IMG/VR virus record: IMGVR_UViG_3300028573_000030
Coordinates: 1 to 40,670 of that record
DNA from: a virus
DNA length: 40,670 nucleotides
Strand: one strand, 5' to 3'
Shown: positions 5,841 to 12,079 of the stretch, in pieces
Position numbering within the stretch: the first letter of the stretch is position 1
How the letters are laid out: every line of letters starts with the position of its first letter
Made by a program: the position numbers and the translations under genes
Notes under the pieces: generated by a model
Databases searched by the model: none
Seen by the model: only the letters and a program-made list of their open reading frames with translations
Told to the model about the DNA's origin: nothing

Positions 5841-5902
5841 GACATTCGTAGCTCAGTTGGTAGAGCTGTTACTGTCGCTGGTTCAAGTCCAGCCGAATGT
5901 CA
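5841..5902 (+). ncRNA. tRNA-like element lacking the anticodon arm
   Basis: The acceptor stem is GACATTCG/CGAATGTC (5841-5848/5894-5901); it extends to 12 bp with 5837-5840/5902-5905. It is followed by TA, a canonical D arm GCTC-AGTTGGTA-GAGC (5851-5866) and a canonical T arm GCTGG-TTCAAGT-CCAGC (5877-5893). Between D and T arms there are only 10 bases (5867-5876), where a normal tRNA has an anticodon arm plus variable loop of about 22. The bases TGTTA there resemble the loop of tRNA-Asn(GTT). Either a decayed tRNA or a tRNA mimic; no CCA is encoded. Confidence 0.7.
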
Positions 5903-5907
5903 TTCAC

Positions 5908-5973
5908 GAATCCTTCTTAAACTTTTATGTGTGCGCAAATCTCACGGGAAAAATAAGACGGAAAGAAGGATTC
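5908..5973 (+). other. 11-bp perfect stem-loop before the 5999 gene
   Basis: GAATCCTTCTT (5908-5918) pairs perfectly with AAGAAGGATTC (5963-5973) around a 44-base loop. It lies between the tRNA-like element and the GGAG site of the next gene. There is no T-run after it, so it is not a standard terminator. It may insulate the ribosome site or mark the end of the structured RNA cluster. Confidence 0.55.
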
Positions 5974-5998
5974 ACTATATTAACTAACGGAGACAACA

Positions 5999-6442
5999 AT
6001 GAAATCTATTATGACATTACCTAACATGATGCCCACTGAAGAAATAGAATGGATTGATATAACGGGCTTGAAGCGTGCAACAATTATGGATGATGAAGTT
6101 CATGTAAGTTATTTAAAATCACCAACTGATACTTCTGCAAAACCATTATTATGCTTTAAGTTTGGCATAAAAATATTAGAGCATCTCAAAATTGATGTGA
6201 AGCATGATCGATTAGGCGTGCAGCATAATAAATATGATTTTCATGATTTCTTACTTTTAAAAGCATCTAAAGGATATAAAGTAAGTAAACACGCTGAATC
6301 TACAGTGCATCAAATATCATTTAGATATCGTGATAATAAAATGCCACAATTTAAATCTGTATTAGTGGGCGCTTTTTTCAATAAAAATGGTACGATACGC
6401 CTACGCTTACCCGATGTGGAACCAGTTAATAGTGATGATTAA
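5999..6442 (+). CDS. Hypothetical protein, 147 residues
   Basis: The start has GGAG seven bases upstream. The soluble product shows mixed charge, a central KFGIKILEHLKIDVKHDRLG stretch and a C-terminal GTIRLRLPDVEP. It looks like an alpha/beta fold, but no family is recognised. It is first in a tightly packed set leading to the GNAT and ATP-grasp genes (8-base overlap with the next ORF), so it may act with them. Confidence 0.75.
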   Translation: MKSIMTLPNMMPTEEIEWIDITGLKRATIMDDEVHVSYLKSPTDTSAKPLLCFKFGIKILEHLKIDVKHDRLGVQHNKYDFHDFLLLKASKGYKVSKHAESTVHQISFRYRDNKMPQFKSVLVGAFFNKNGTIRLRLPDVEPVNSDD

Positions 6443-6650
6443 AACACAACCGTGGAAAATTAGATTAGACAAAGGTCGTTGGCTTATCCAAAAGGGTAAG
6501 TCAATTTCCGGCATTTTATCTATGTCAGATTTAAAGCGAGCAGATGATCATCATCTTGCTTACATTATCGAATCTTTAATGAATCTCGCTCATCAATCTG
6601 CAAGAGAAGTGAAATGGCATGTACACCCTGAGCAAACCAACATTGAATGA
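6435..6650 (+). CDS. Hypothetical 71-residue protein
   Basis: I use the ATG at 6435 (MIKTQPWKIRLDKGRWLIQK) because it overlaps the previous stop by 8 bases. An ATG at 6387 would run 56 bases into the preceding gene. The product is basic in its first half, then helical with His residues (DDHHLAYIIE). No domain recognised. It overlaps the GNAT gene start by 32 bases, indicating co-translation. Confidence 0.6.
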   Translation: MIKTQPWKIRLDKGRWLIQKGKSISGILSMSDLKRADDHHLAYIIESLMNLAHQSAREVKWHVHPEQTNIE

Positions 6651-7050
6651 TATTAAAGAACTATTAAAAATAGAAAATGAATGCTTTACCTATGACCGAT
6701 TAGGTTACTATCATTTTTACTATCAGATTCAGCAACGACAAATATTTATTGTAAGCAATCTAAAAGAAATCATGGGCTATATTAGCATCAGATTTCGCAA
6801 AAATTATGTTTACATTGCATCGCTTGCTATCAAAAAGCGATATCGCAAAAAAGGTATTGCTAGTTTTATGCTAGCAACATTAGAAAAATCCTACCCTATT
6901 ATGAAGCTTGATTGCAAAAGGCATAATATTAACTTTTATCATAAATTAGGTTACAAACAGGTTTGCATTAAATATGATTATTATACTGATGGCGAGGACG
7001 CTATCACTATGGAAAAGGACATCACATGCCAAAAGGCAGGCCAAGATTAG
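6619..7050 (+). CDS. GNAT-family N-acetyltransferase
   Basis: The 143-residue protein is a single GNAT domain. It has an N-terminal ENECFTYDRL segment (20-29), beta strands around IMGYISIRFR, and the acetyl-CoA-binding motif RKKGIA (76-81) before a helix. INFYHKLGYK (104-113) follows, and it ends with YYTDGEDAITMEK. The ENxCFxxDRL and YYxDGxDAxxMEK signatures match the GNAT half of chromosomal GNAT/peptidase-C39 fusion proteins that sit next to a RimK-like ATP-grasp gene in many proteobacteria. Here the C39 peptidase half is missing. It overlaps the ATP-grasp gene by 25 bases. Substrate unknown. Confidence 0.85.
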   Translation: MYTLSKPTLNDIKELLKIENECFTYDRLGYYHFYYQIQQRQIFIVSNLKEIMGYISIRFRKNYVYIASLAIKKRYRKKGIASFMLATLEKSYPIMKLDCKRHNINFYHKLGYKQVCIKYDYYTDGEDAITMEKDITCQKAGQD

Positions 7051-7880
7051 GGATTTTATACGATGAAGCAGCAAAATATTCGCCATCCAATATAGAGGCC
7101 ATCGAACTATTTCGAGAGAGCGCTTTTAATCACGGATTGCATCCTATGATGCTACTCAAAGATGATATTGAGTATCTCGATCAATGTAGTGGCTTATTTA
7201 TCAGAGATACCACTCACCCAAATAACTACACTTATCAATTTGCAACACGTGCAGAGCAACTAAAAATCCCATGCATTGATAGCAGTATTAATATTATGCG
7301 AGGTTGTAATAAAATATGGCAATGGGAATGCTTTAAAAAATATAATATCCCGCATCTCAATACCCAATTAATTTTTCCACACGCTAACATTGAGTTAGAT
7401 TATCCATGCGTCTTAAAAATTCCTGATAGCTGTTTTTCCCAAGGCGTATTTTTAGTTAACAATAAATATGAACTATTAAAACTGTTAAAAAGTAATTCCG
7501 AAATTAATACACAATTATTGATGCAGCCATATATGCCAACCGAGTTTGATTGGCGTATTTGCATCTTTAAAAGAAAAATATTATTTGTGGTAAAATATTA
7601 TATGGCAGATGATGATTGGAAAATCATAAAATATGACAGACAAGGTGGATATATTAATGGACGCCATGAAGCCATTACTAATCTATCATTGCCAATTTAT
7701 CATGCTGCGAATCAATGTTTACAATTCTTAGATAACGGCCTTTATGGTATAGACATCAAAGAAATCAATCATCAACCTTATGTCATCGAAATTAATGACA
7801 ATCCAAGTATCGATCATGGCATTGAAGATACGATCAAAGAAGATAAAGTTTATGACACAATTATTAGATCATTTACATAA
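7026..7880 (+). CDS. RimK-like ATP-grasp ligase
   Basis: The 284-residue enzyme shows GLFIRDTTHPNNYTYQFATR (56-75), a linker with NKIWQWECFKKYNIP, and the ATP-grasp core. In the core are VLKIPDSCFSQGVF (about 129-142, Lys131 for ATP), PTEFDWRI (171-178), LYGIDIK (239-245) and the metal-binding VIEINDNPSID (253-263). This is the C-terminal catalytic half of bacterial RimK family proteins of about 480 residues; their N-terminal RLAN domain is absent. ATP-grasp enzymes join a carboxylate to an amine, and RimK adds glutamates to a protein tail. With the GNAT it forms a probable peptide- or amino-acid-modifying pair. Its 3' end runs into a hairpin terminator. Confidence 0.9.
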   Translation: MPKGRPRLGILYDEAAKYSPSNIEAIELFRESAFNHGLHPMMLLKDDIEYLDQCSGLFIRDTTHPNNYTYQFATRAEQLKIPCIDSSINIMRGCNKIWQWECFKKYNIPHLNTQLIFPHANIELDYPCVLKIPDSCFSQGVFLVNNKYELLKLLKSNSEINTQLLMQPYMPTEFDWRICIFKRKILFVVKYYMADDDWKIIKYDRQGGYINGRHEAITNLSLPIYHAANQCLQFLDNGLYGIDIKEINHQPYVIEINDNPSIDHGIEDTIKEDKVYDTIIRSFT

Positions 7881-7902
7881 CGCCTCATGGATAGAGGCGT
7901 TA
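7878..7902 (+). terminator. Hairpin terminator after the ATP-grasp gene
   Basis: TAACGCCTC (7878-7886) pairs with GAGGCGTTA (7894-7902) around a 7-base loop, and the stop codon of the ATP-grasp gene is its first three bases. No T-run follows, so termination may be partial. It separates this operon from the next, promoter-driven secreted-protein genes. Confidence 0.6.
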
Positions 7903-7978
7903 CCTAGGACAAGGCAGATGATTGATTAAAATCTTCTGTGAGCGCGCATTATATGTGTTCACAATCAAAAAGCAATAG

Positions 7979-8006
7979 TTGACATTAGTTTTCTTTTCGG
8001 TAGACT
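7979..8006 (+). promoter_or_regulatory. Promoter for the two secreted-protein genes
   Basis: TTGACA (7979-7984), a 16-base spacer and TAGACT (8001-8006) form a good sigma70 promoter 35 bases before the start at 8042. Being bounded by hairpins at 7878 and 9126, it makes the two exported proteins an independent transcription unit, as expected of a moron. Confidence 0.65.
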
Positions 8007-8041
8007 TCCCGACGTTATTAAAAACAATATGGAGAGTAGAA

Positions 8042-8416
8042 ATGAAAAAATTATATGCATTTTTATGCATTGCGGGATTGAGCATATCGGCTCATGCGGC
8101 TGTCAATGGTATCAGTCATCATTCACGAGCTAATTGTGGCGGATTCAATGAATCAGTTAGTTGGGATTTATTACACGCTCATTGGTTCTGGGTTGATAGC
8201 AATCATTACAATGCTACTACGGGCGATATTCTTTGTTCTATGGTAAGTGACTGGCAAAATACATGGCGTAATGCTCAATACCATGCAGCGGAAGGATATG
8301 GTGGCTGGGGAGTAGAAGGATGGCATTGGATGCCAGATTCACGTGGTGCGCCTGTGCTTCAACAACATGAAGTTGTTTATGACTGTTCTATTTATGATGG
8401 TTGGTGGAATTATTAA
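8042..8416 (+). CDS. Secreted Trp/His-rich protein, function unknown
   Basis: I choose the ATG at 8042, with GGAGAG upstream, because it begins a clear signal peptide (MKKLYAFLCIAGLSISAHA, cleavage after AHA). The mature part has about 105 residues and is unusually rich in Trp, His and Tyr (for example GGWGVEGWHWMPD and a final GWWNY). It has three Cys that could partly pair in the periplasm. Clustered aromatic residues suggest carbohydrate or cell-wall binding, which is inference. It shares a transcription unit with the next exported protein. Confidence 0.75.
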   Translation: MKKLYAFLCIAGLSISAHAAVNGISHHSRANCGGFNESVSWDLLHAHWFWVDSNHYNATTGDILCSMVSDWQNTWRNAQYHAAEGYGGWGVEGWHWMPDSRGAPVLQQHEVVYDCSIYDGWWNY

Positions 8417-8433
8417 TTTATAGGAAAATAACA

Positions 8434-9108
8434 ATGAAAAAATTATTATTATGTTCGATTTGCGTTACTTCATTAAATTCATTTGCAGCCCCAATGCCTG
8501 TTCCAACTCAGCCGTTATCAATTGTGCCTTTAAGCCAAATAAATATGCCTGCTCAGTTTAAGAAAGAATTCGATAAGAATTTATTATCGGAAAGCAAAAA
8601 TGGTTTCATTGAATCTGATGAAAGCAAATATGTTAAATTCTTTTTGAATTTGCCAAAGACTGCTCCTAAAGAAATGCTTGATTTTCGTGGCGCTGATGTT
8701 ACGGATACGCATTTGAAGAAAACAAGTAAAGAAATTAATCTTGCTTTTAAAATCAATTGGAATGAGCCTAAAAATATTATCGGTTATGCTGCTATTAATG
8801 GCTACAATAATGGATGGACTGGTCTTAGGACATTTTTCACCGATCCAACTTTAGGTGTATGCTCATATTCATATCTTGATTTTGTATCTTCTCAAGGCGC
8901 TGCTATTTTGCCGAAAGAATATACTGAGTATCTGGTTAATAAAAAACCATCCAATAAAACTATTACTGGCAGTTATGCAGGTGGTTTTATTTATACTGTT
9001 AACTGGTACACGGCAAAATCAGCCAATACATTGGAATGCGCTAATATGAAGTTTGATAAATCATTATTGGATAACGTCATTTTAATGGCTAACAAAATAG
9101 ATAAATAA
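8434..9108 (+). CDS. Secreted protein, 224 residues, function unknown
   Basis: The start at 8434 has an AGGA site and gives a signal peptide ending NSFA before APMP. The mature protein has two Cys far apart (about residues 149 and 206) that could form a disulfide. It contains a beta-rich C-terminal part (TITGSYAGGFIYTVNWYTA). No catalytic motif is visible. It follows the Trp/His-rich secreted protein by 17 bases and precedes a strong terminator. The pair could alter the cell surface or exclude other phages; no family is recognised. Confidence 0.75.
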   Translation: MKKLLLCSICVTSLNSFAAPMPVPTQPLSIVPLSQINMPAQFKKEFDKNLLSESKNGFIESDESKYVKFFLNLPKTAPKEMLDFRGADVTDTHLKKTSKEINLAFKINWNEPKNIIGYAAINGYNNGWTGLRTFFTDPTLGVCSYSYLDFVSSQGAAILPKEYTEYLVNKKPSNKTITGSYAGGFIYTVNWYTAKSANTLECANMKFDKSLLDNVILMANKIDK

Positions 9109-9125
9109 TCAACAATTTGCTACCC

Positions 9126-9163
9126 AAAAGGGGCTGGTTATCGAAAGATGACTGGCCTTTTTT
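9126..9163 (+). terminator. Rho-independent terminator
   Basis: GGCTGGT (9132-9138) pairs with ACTGGCC (9151-9157), including two G-U pairs, and A-rich bases before the stem pair with the six T residues at 9158-9163. This ends the secreted-protein unit 18 bases after its last stop codon. Confidence 0.8.
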
Positions 9164-9205
9164 ATTGGCAGAAATTAAGGAGAGGAGTATATTCGAAGGT
9201 CACAA

Positions 9206-9309
9206 GGGGACGCCTCGTAAGCATCCCCAAGTACTAAAGTCCATTTACTTTCTAAAAGACAGAGCAATTTTAATTGGATTTTAAGTCATTTTCAACCATT
9301 AATTGCTCT
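9206..9309 (+). promoter_or_regulatory. Structured leader of the replication gene
   Basis: Three hairpins fill the gap before the initiator. GGGGACGC/GCATCCCC (9206-9213/9221-9228) has one mismatch. AAGTA/TACTT is at 9229-9233/9246-9250. AGAGCAATT/AATTGCTCT is a perfect stem at 9261-9269/9301-9309. The last one ends 5 bases before the AAGGA ribosome site (about 9314). It may control initiator translation or transcription read-through. No clear promoter is seen downstream of the terminator at 9163. Confidence 0.5.
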
Positions 9310-9324
9310 CTTTAAGGATAAAAA

Positions 9325-10170
9325 ATGACCGATAAAACTATTCATATTGTGTTTCAAGTATTGAATTTTTTAAGCAGTAATGATTCGATTGAGTATAATT
9401 TAACCGCAGATGAGCAACTTCTATTAATATTTCTTTCTAAACATCAAGGCGAAAAAGGCATTTATCCGTCAATAAATACATTGGCGCGAGAGATAAAAAG
9501 AAGCCATTCAGCCATCCAAAGAACCCTCACAAGATTGCAGAAAAAAAACCTCATTTTGATCAATTATCAACCAGGTAAATCGAGCTATTACACCCTCATT
9601 TTACCCCAAAAGTTATCCACAACCCCTAGCGTAGATGCTACTACTAACCCCCCCCTACCCCTAGCGTGTACGCTACCCCACCCCTCGCGTAGACGCTATG
9701 ACACCCCTAGCGTAGACGCTACCCAATCAGTAAAGAGGAATAATCCAATGAAGAATACAGAGAGAGAGGCTCTCTCTGATTTGTCCATTTTTGAGCCAGA
9801 TGAGGCCAGTACGATTTTGTGTTCGGACTTGCGTTTAGACATGACAGTTGAATTGCAAAGTTTTAGAGAAAGGCACAAGGGCAAAAAGACCCAATATGAA
9901 TTTCAGAGATGGCTTAAGTCGGCAAAGGAATATGCCGAACGAAAATCTGGGAAGGCTATAGCACAAGCAGAGCCATACAGTGCGGTTAACAGAATGCCTT
10001 TTTTTGAAAGCACCCGAAAACAGGAAATTGGTAAACCAGTGACGGTTGATAAAATTATTGGTTTTCAGGAGCAATTGGAAATTTTAAGGAAGCAAGGAAG
10101 TAGACCAAATGGAAAGGACTTCAATTCAGATTCAACAGGAAATCACTGCAGGCGAAGCGATAGCGCTTAA
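9325..10170 (+). CDS. Replication initiator with N-terminal winged helix and internal origin
   Basis: The protein has 281 residues. Residues about 22-90 form a winged-helix domain (TADEQLLLIFLSKHQ, then YPSINTLAREIKRSHSAIQR and LTRLQKKNLI), typical of phage O-type replication proteins. Residues about 98-135 are a low-complexity linker, because the DNA there is a set of iterons. The C-terminal part (about 165-281) is charged and helical and would bind a partner. An iteron array within the initiator gene is the lambda O layout. No helicase gene follows, so host replication proteins would be recruited directly or through the 84-residue protein downstream. AAGGA precedes the start. Confidence 0.8.
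   Translation: MTDKTIHIVFQVLNFLSSNDSIEYNLTADEQLLLIFLSKHQGEKGIYPSINTLAREIKRSHSAIQRTLTRLQKKNLILINYQPGKSSYYTLILPQKLSTTPSVDATTNPPLPLACTLPHPSRRRYDTPSVDATQSVKRNNPMKNTEREALSDLSIFEPDEASTILCSDLRLDMTVELQSFRERHKGKKTQYEFQRWLKSAKEYAERKSGKAIAQAEPYSAVNRMPFFESTRKQEIGKPVTVDKIIGFQEQLEILRKQGSRPNGKDFNSDSTGNHCRRSDSA
9613..9722. other. Replication origin: DnaA box plus four iterons
   Basis: A perfect DnaA-box consensus TTATCCACA (9613-9621) is followed by four copies of a 20-bp iteron, consensus ACCCCTAGCGTAGACGCTAC, at 9622-9641, 9657-9676, 9680-9699 and 9703-9722. Copies 2-4 are spaced 23 bp; copy 1 is 35 bp ahead of copy 2. Each holds an inner palindrome, best as TAGCG-taga-CGCTA. The array is in the initiator gene and distorts its protein sequence. 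Initiator binding at the iterons and DnaA binding at the box are inferred from lambda-type origins. Confidence 0.85.
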
Positions 10171-10363
10171 GCTAAAGGGATATTACCATCCAAATGATGC
10201 ATGGACGCCGATACTTGCATGGAATATTGGCGTTTTACTTCGAGATATCAAACGCGCTGCAAAGAAGTTTTATGTTGACAAAGATGTGATTGAGATCTTA
10301 AATTTTTTAAAATCATACAAAAAAGATGATTTTGATGAATTATTAAGCTACGATAAAAAATAA
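10109..10363 (+). CDS. Hypothetical protein, 84 residues, overlapping the initiator
   Basis: The ORF overlaps the end of the initiator by 62 bases in another frame. An AAGGAAG site lies about 13 bases before the start. The sequence has GEAIALKLKGYYHPNDAW, then helical, basic segments (LLRDIKRAAKKFY). By position it corresponds to a helicase-loader gene, but it is far shorter than known loaders and has no ATP-binding motif. Function unknown. Confidence 0.6.
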   Translation: MERTSIQIQQEITAGEAIALKLKGYYHPNDAWTPILAWNIGVLLRDIKRAAKKFYVDKDVIEILNFLKSYKKDDFDELLSYDKK

Positions 10364-10385
10364 ATTCACATACCAAGGAAGGTAT

Positions 10386-10832
10386 ATGCAAAGAAAGCCG
10401 TCTAAGGCATATTTTAACGCCTACAGCGCACTATATGGCGACAGCCCTATCCAAACCAGTAAAAAACGATCGTCGCGTGGCAAGCCAAATTTGAGCGCTA
10501 CAGAGGATCAGGAGCAAATAGCCTTCGTTAACTGGCTAGATCGGCGGTTCATCCCGTTTTACCATGTCCCCAATGGTGGGCAAAGGAATCTCATAGAGGG
10601 TGCCAAATTTAAGCGCCTTGGCGTGCGGCCAGGGGTACCCGATATTTGCATACCCCGTGCGAGAAAGGGGTACCACGGGCTTTATATCGAGCTTAAACGC
10701 ACACAAGGGGGTAGGCTCACGCCGCACCAACTCCATTGGCAACGCATTTTGAAGAACGAGGGGTACAAATGGGTCTTAGCATTGGGCGCACTTGAAGCAA
10801 TCAAGGCGATTGAAGAATATCTTGGCGACTGA
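10386..10832 (+). CDS. VRR-NUC domain nuclease (Holliday-junction-resolvase-like)
   Basis: The 148-residue protein has the VRR-NUC pattern: ATEDQEQIAFVNWLD (38-52), a central GAKFKRLGVRPGVPDICIPR with catalytic Pro-Asp (85-86), IELK (101-104, Glu102 and Lys104) and LTPHQLHWQRIL with Gln115. This metal-dependent PD-(D/E)XK-type fold cleaves branched or flapped DNA. AAGGAAGG precedes the start. Lying between replication and lysis genes, it likely resolves branched DNA before packaging. The gene is visibly richer in G and C than its neighbours, which hints at separate acquisition. Confidence 0.9.
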   Translation: MQRKPSKAYFNAYSALYGDSPIQTSKKRSSRGKPNLSATEDQEQIAFVNWLDRRFIPFYHVPNGGQRNLIEGAKFKRLGVRPGVPDICIPRARKGYHGLYIELKRTQGGRLTPHQLHWQRILKNEGYKWVLALGALEAIKAIEEYLGD

Positions 10833-10868
10833 TATGATCAATGCTTAACCAATTTAGAGGTATAGACA

Positions 10869-11069
10869 ATGCTAATTGCAGGTATTTTGATCGGATTAAT
10901 GGGCTTTGCTACGGGTTATTTAGGCGGTTCCATATGCGAACATTTGAAGCAATATAAATCAGATTTAGTGAGTGAGATTAATATTTGCAAGGGCGATTTG
11001 ATCGCATTGCATATGAAGGTAGATAAGTTACTAGGGAATATGGTACAACAAAGTGATTCTTCGTTATAA
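10869..11069 (+). CDS. Small membrane protein next to the lysis genes
   Basis: The 66-residue protein has one N-terminal hydrophobic helix (MLIAGILIGLMGFATGYLGG) followed by a charged helical tail (SDLVSEINICKGDL and more). It precedes the lysozyme but is separated by a strong terminator. Layout suits an inner-membrane lysis accessory (holin, antiholin or i-spanin), without a diagnostic motif. Confidence 0.6.
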   Translation: MLIAGILIGLMGFATGYLGGSICEHLKQYKSDLVSEINICKGDLIALHMKVDKLLGNMVQQSDSSL

Positions 11070-11104
11070 GTATCGACATTTTCATTGAAAAACTCCTTAT
11101 AGAC

Positions 11105-11131
11105 GGGGGCACTCGCAGCCCCCTTTTTTTT
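11105..11131 (+). terminator. Strong Rho-independent terminator
   Basis: GGGGGC (11105-11110) and GCCCCC (11118-11123) form a stem with a 7-base loop followed by eight T residues (11124-11131). It sits only 12 bases before the lysozyme start, so lysozyme expression from upstream must depend on read-through or antitermination. No clear promoter lies between. Confidence 0.9.
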
Positions 11132-11143
11132 GAAGGATGAAGA

Positions 11144-11569
11144 ATGACACCGGATGTTCGCGCAAAATTAAAATCATTGTTAATGAAACACGAAGGGTTT
11201 AGACAATTTGTTTACACTGATACGACAAGTCATCTTACTATCGGTTTTGGTCGCAATTTATCTGATCGTGGCATCTCATCAACTGAAGCCATGTCTTTGT
11301 TGGATGATGATATTTTTTACTTTTCTAGCAAACTATCTCATTTATTGCCTTATTGGGATAGCATTGATGCTATTAGACAAATAGTTTTGATTGATATGTG
11401 TTTCAATCTTGGTGTTAATGGATTACTTCAATTTCAAGCTATGTTAACCGCATTGCAAAACAAAGATTACAATTTTGCCGCTGAAGAAATTCTAAATTCA
11501 AAAGCCCACGAACAATGTCCCGAACGCTATGAGCAATTGGCCTATATTATGAAAACCGGAGAGCTATGA
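11144..11569 (+). CDS. T4-type lysozyme (glycoside hydrolase 24 endolysin)
   Basis: The 141-residue enzyme keeps the T4 lysozyme catalytic spacing: Glu17 (KHEGF), Asp26 (YTDTT) and Thr32 (LTIGFGRN), i.e. +9 and +6. DMCFNLGVNGLLQFQAML matches the helical domain. It cleaves the NAM-NAG bond of peptidoglycan. There is no signal peptide, so it needs a holin to leave the cytoplasm. An AAGGATGAAG ribosome site precedes the start, and the gene overlaps the holin-like ORF by 4 bases. Confidence 0.93.
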   Translation: MTPDVRAKLKSLLMKHEGFRQFVYTDTTSHLTIGFGRNLSDRGISSTEAMSLLDDDIFYFSSKLSHLLPYWDSIDAIRQIVLIDMCFNLGVNGLLQFQAMLTALQNKDYNFAAEEILNSKAHEQCPERYEQLAYIMKTGEL

Positions 11570-11853
11570 TTGCTATTTTAAAAGATATAATCCCAATTAT
11601 CGAAACATCAGCACCCATGATTGCAAGTGCGCTAGGCTCTCCGATGTCAGGCATAATTGTTAAAATGATATGCGATGCTTTCGGCACATCTCCGCATGAT
11701 TTGCCTACATTGATAAGCAAAATACAATCAAGTGAAGATGCCCCCGCGATTTTTAAATCATTGGAAAGCGCAAATTCTAATTGGATTAGTGGATTACTTA
11801 ATTTCCAACGACCTAATAAGATAACGATTTCAGTCTGTCTTGATTGGAATTAA
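11566..11853 (+). CDS. Holin-like protein, apparently C-terminally shortened
   Basis: The 95-residue product opens with a hydrophobic/Gly segment (IIPIIETSAPMIASALGSP) and IVKMICDAFGTSPHDLPTLI, which resembles the N-terminus of the 3TM holin family. The following membrane segments of that family are missing. The last about 20 residues look unrelated, and the stop codon ends one base before the 3' end of tRNA-Thr. This suggests recombination at the tRNA cut the gene. It is coupled to lysozyme by ATGA. Lytic function is uncertain. Confidence 0.55.
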   Translation: MIAILKDIIPIIETSAPMIASALGSPMSGIIVKMICDAFGTSPHDLPTLISKIQSSEDAPAIFKSLESANSNWISGLLNFQRPNKITISVCLDWN

Positions 11854-11925
11854 TGCCCGAAGTAGGAATCGAACCTACAATCTATTGATTACAAATCAAT
11901 TGCATCACCGTTATGCTATTCGGGC
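11854..11925 (-). tRNA. tRNA-Thr (anticodon TGT)
   Basis: On the minus strand a complete cloverleaf is seen. The acceptor is GCCCGAA/TTCGGGC with discriminator A. The D stem is GCAT/ATGC. The anticodon stem ATTGA/TCAAT carries loop TTTGTAA (anticodon TGT). The T arm is GTAGG-TTCGATT-CCTAC. CCA is not encoded. It reads ACA codons, which an AT-rich phage uses heavily. Its 5' end overlaps the stop region of the ribbon-helix-helix gene. Confidence 0.93.
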
Positions 11926-12077
11926 TTCTTTTGCTCAACTAACATCACAAAGTATAACAACATTATCGCACGTCTTATTACTTGCGATTCATTTTCACCA
12001 AAATGAGACGCGAGTAACTTTAACTCGCGCTCATCTTCAGCGGTTAGGCAAATCGATTTACGGCGCGTGGTGGTCAT
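11916..12077 (-). CDS. Ribbon-helix-helix (Arc/CopG-like) DNA-binding protein
   Basis: The 53-residue protein has a basic N-terminal strand (TTTRRKSICLTAEDE) and two helices (RELKLLASHFG, SQVIRRAIMLLYFVML) with the SxxxRxAI pattern of RHH repressors. It would act as a dimer. Its final codons and stop lie inside the first 10 bases of tRNA-Thr on the same strand. It is the last protein gene of the leftward operon from the 13.2-kb promoter and may regulate that promoter region. Confidence 0.75.
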   Translation of the reverse strand: MTTTRRKSICLTAEDERELKLLASHFGENESQVIRRAIMLLYFVMLVEQKKPE

Positions 12078-12079
12078 AC

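Noticed and set aside
5841-5902. tmRNA gene
   Set aside because: The element has a true D arm, lacks the conserved tmRNA 5' and 3' sequences and no tag reading frame was found nearby.
5791-6024. 77-codon rightward open frame over the tRNA-like element
   Set aside because: No ribosome site, unnatural composition, and it crosses strong RNA structures and the next start.
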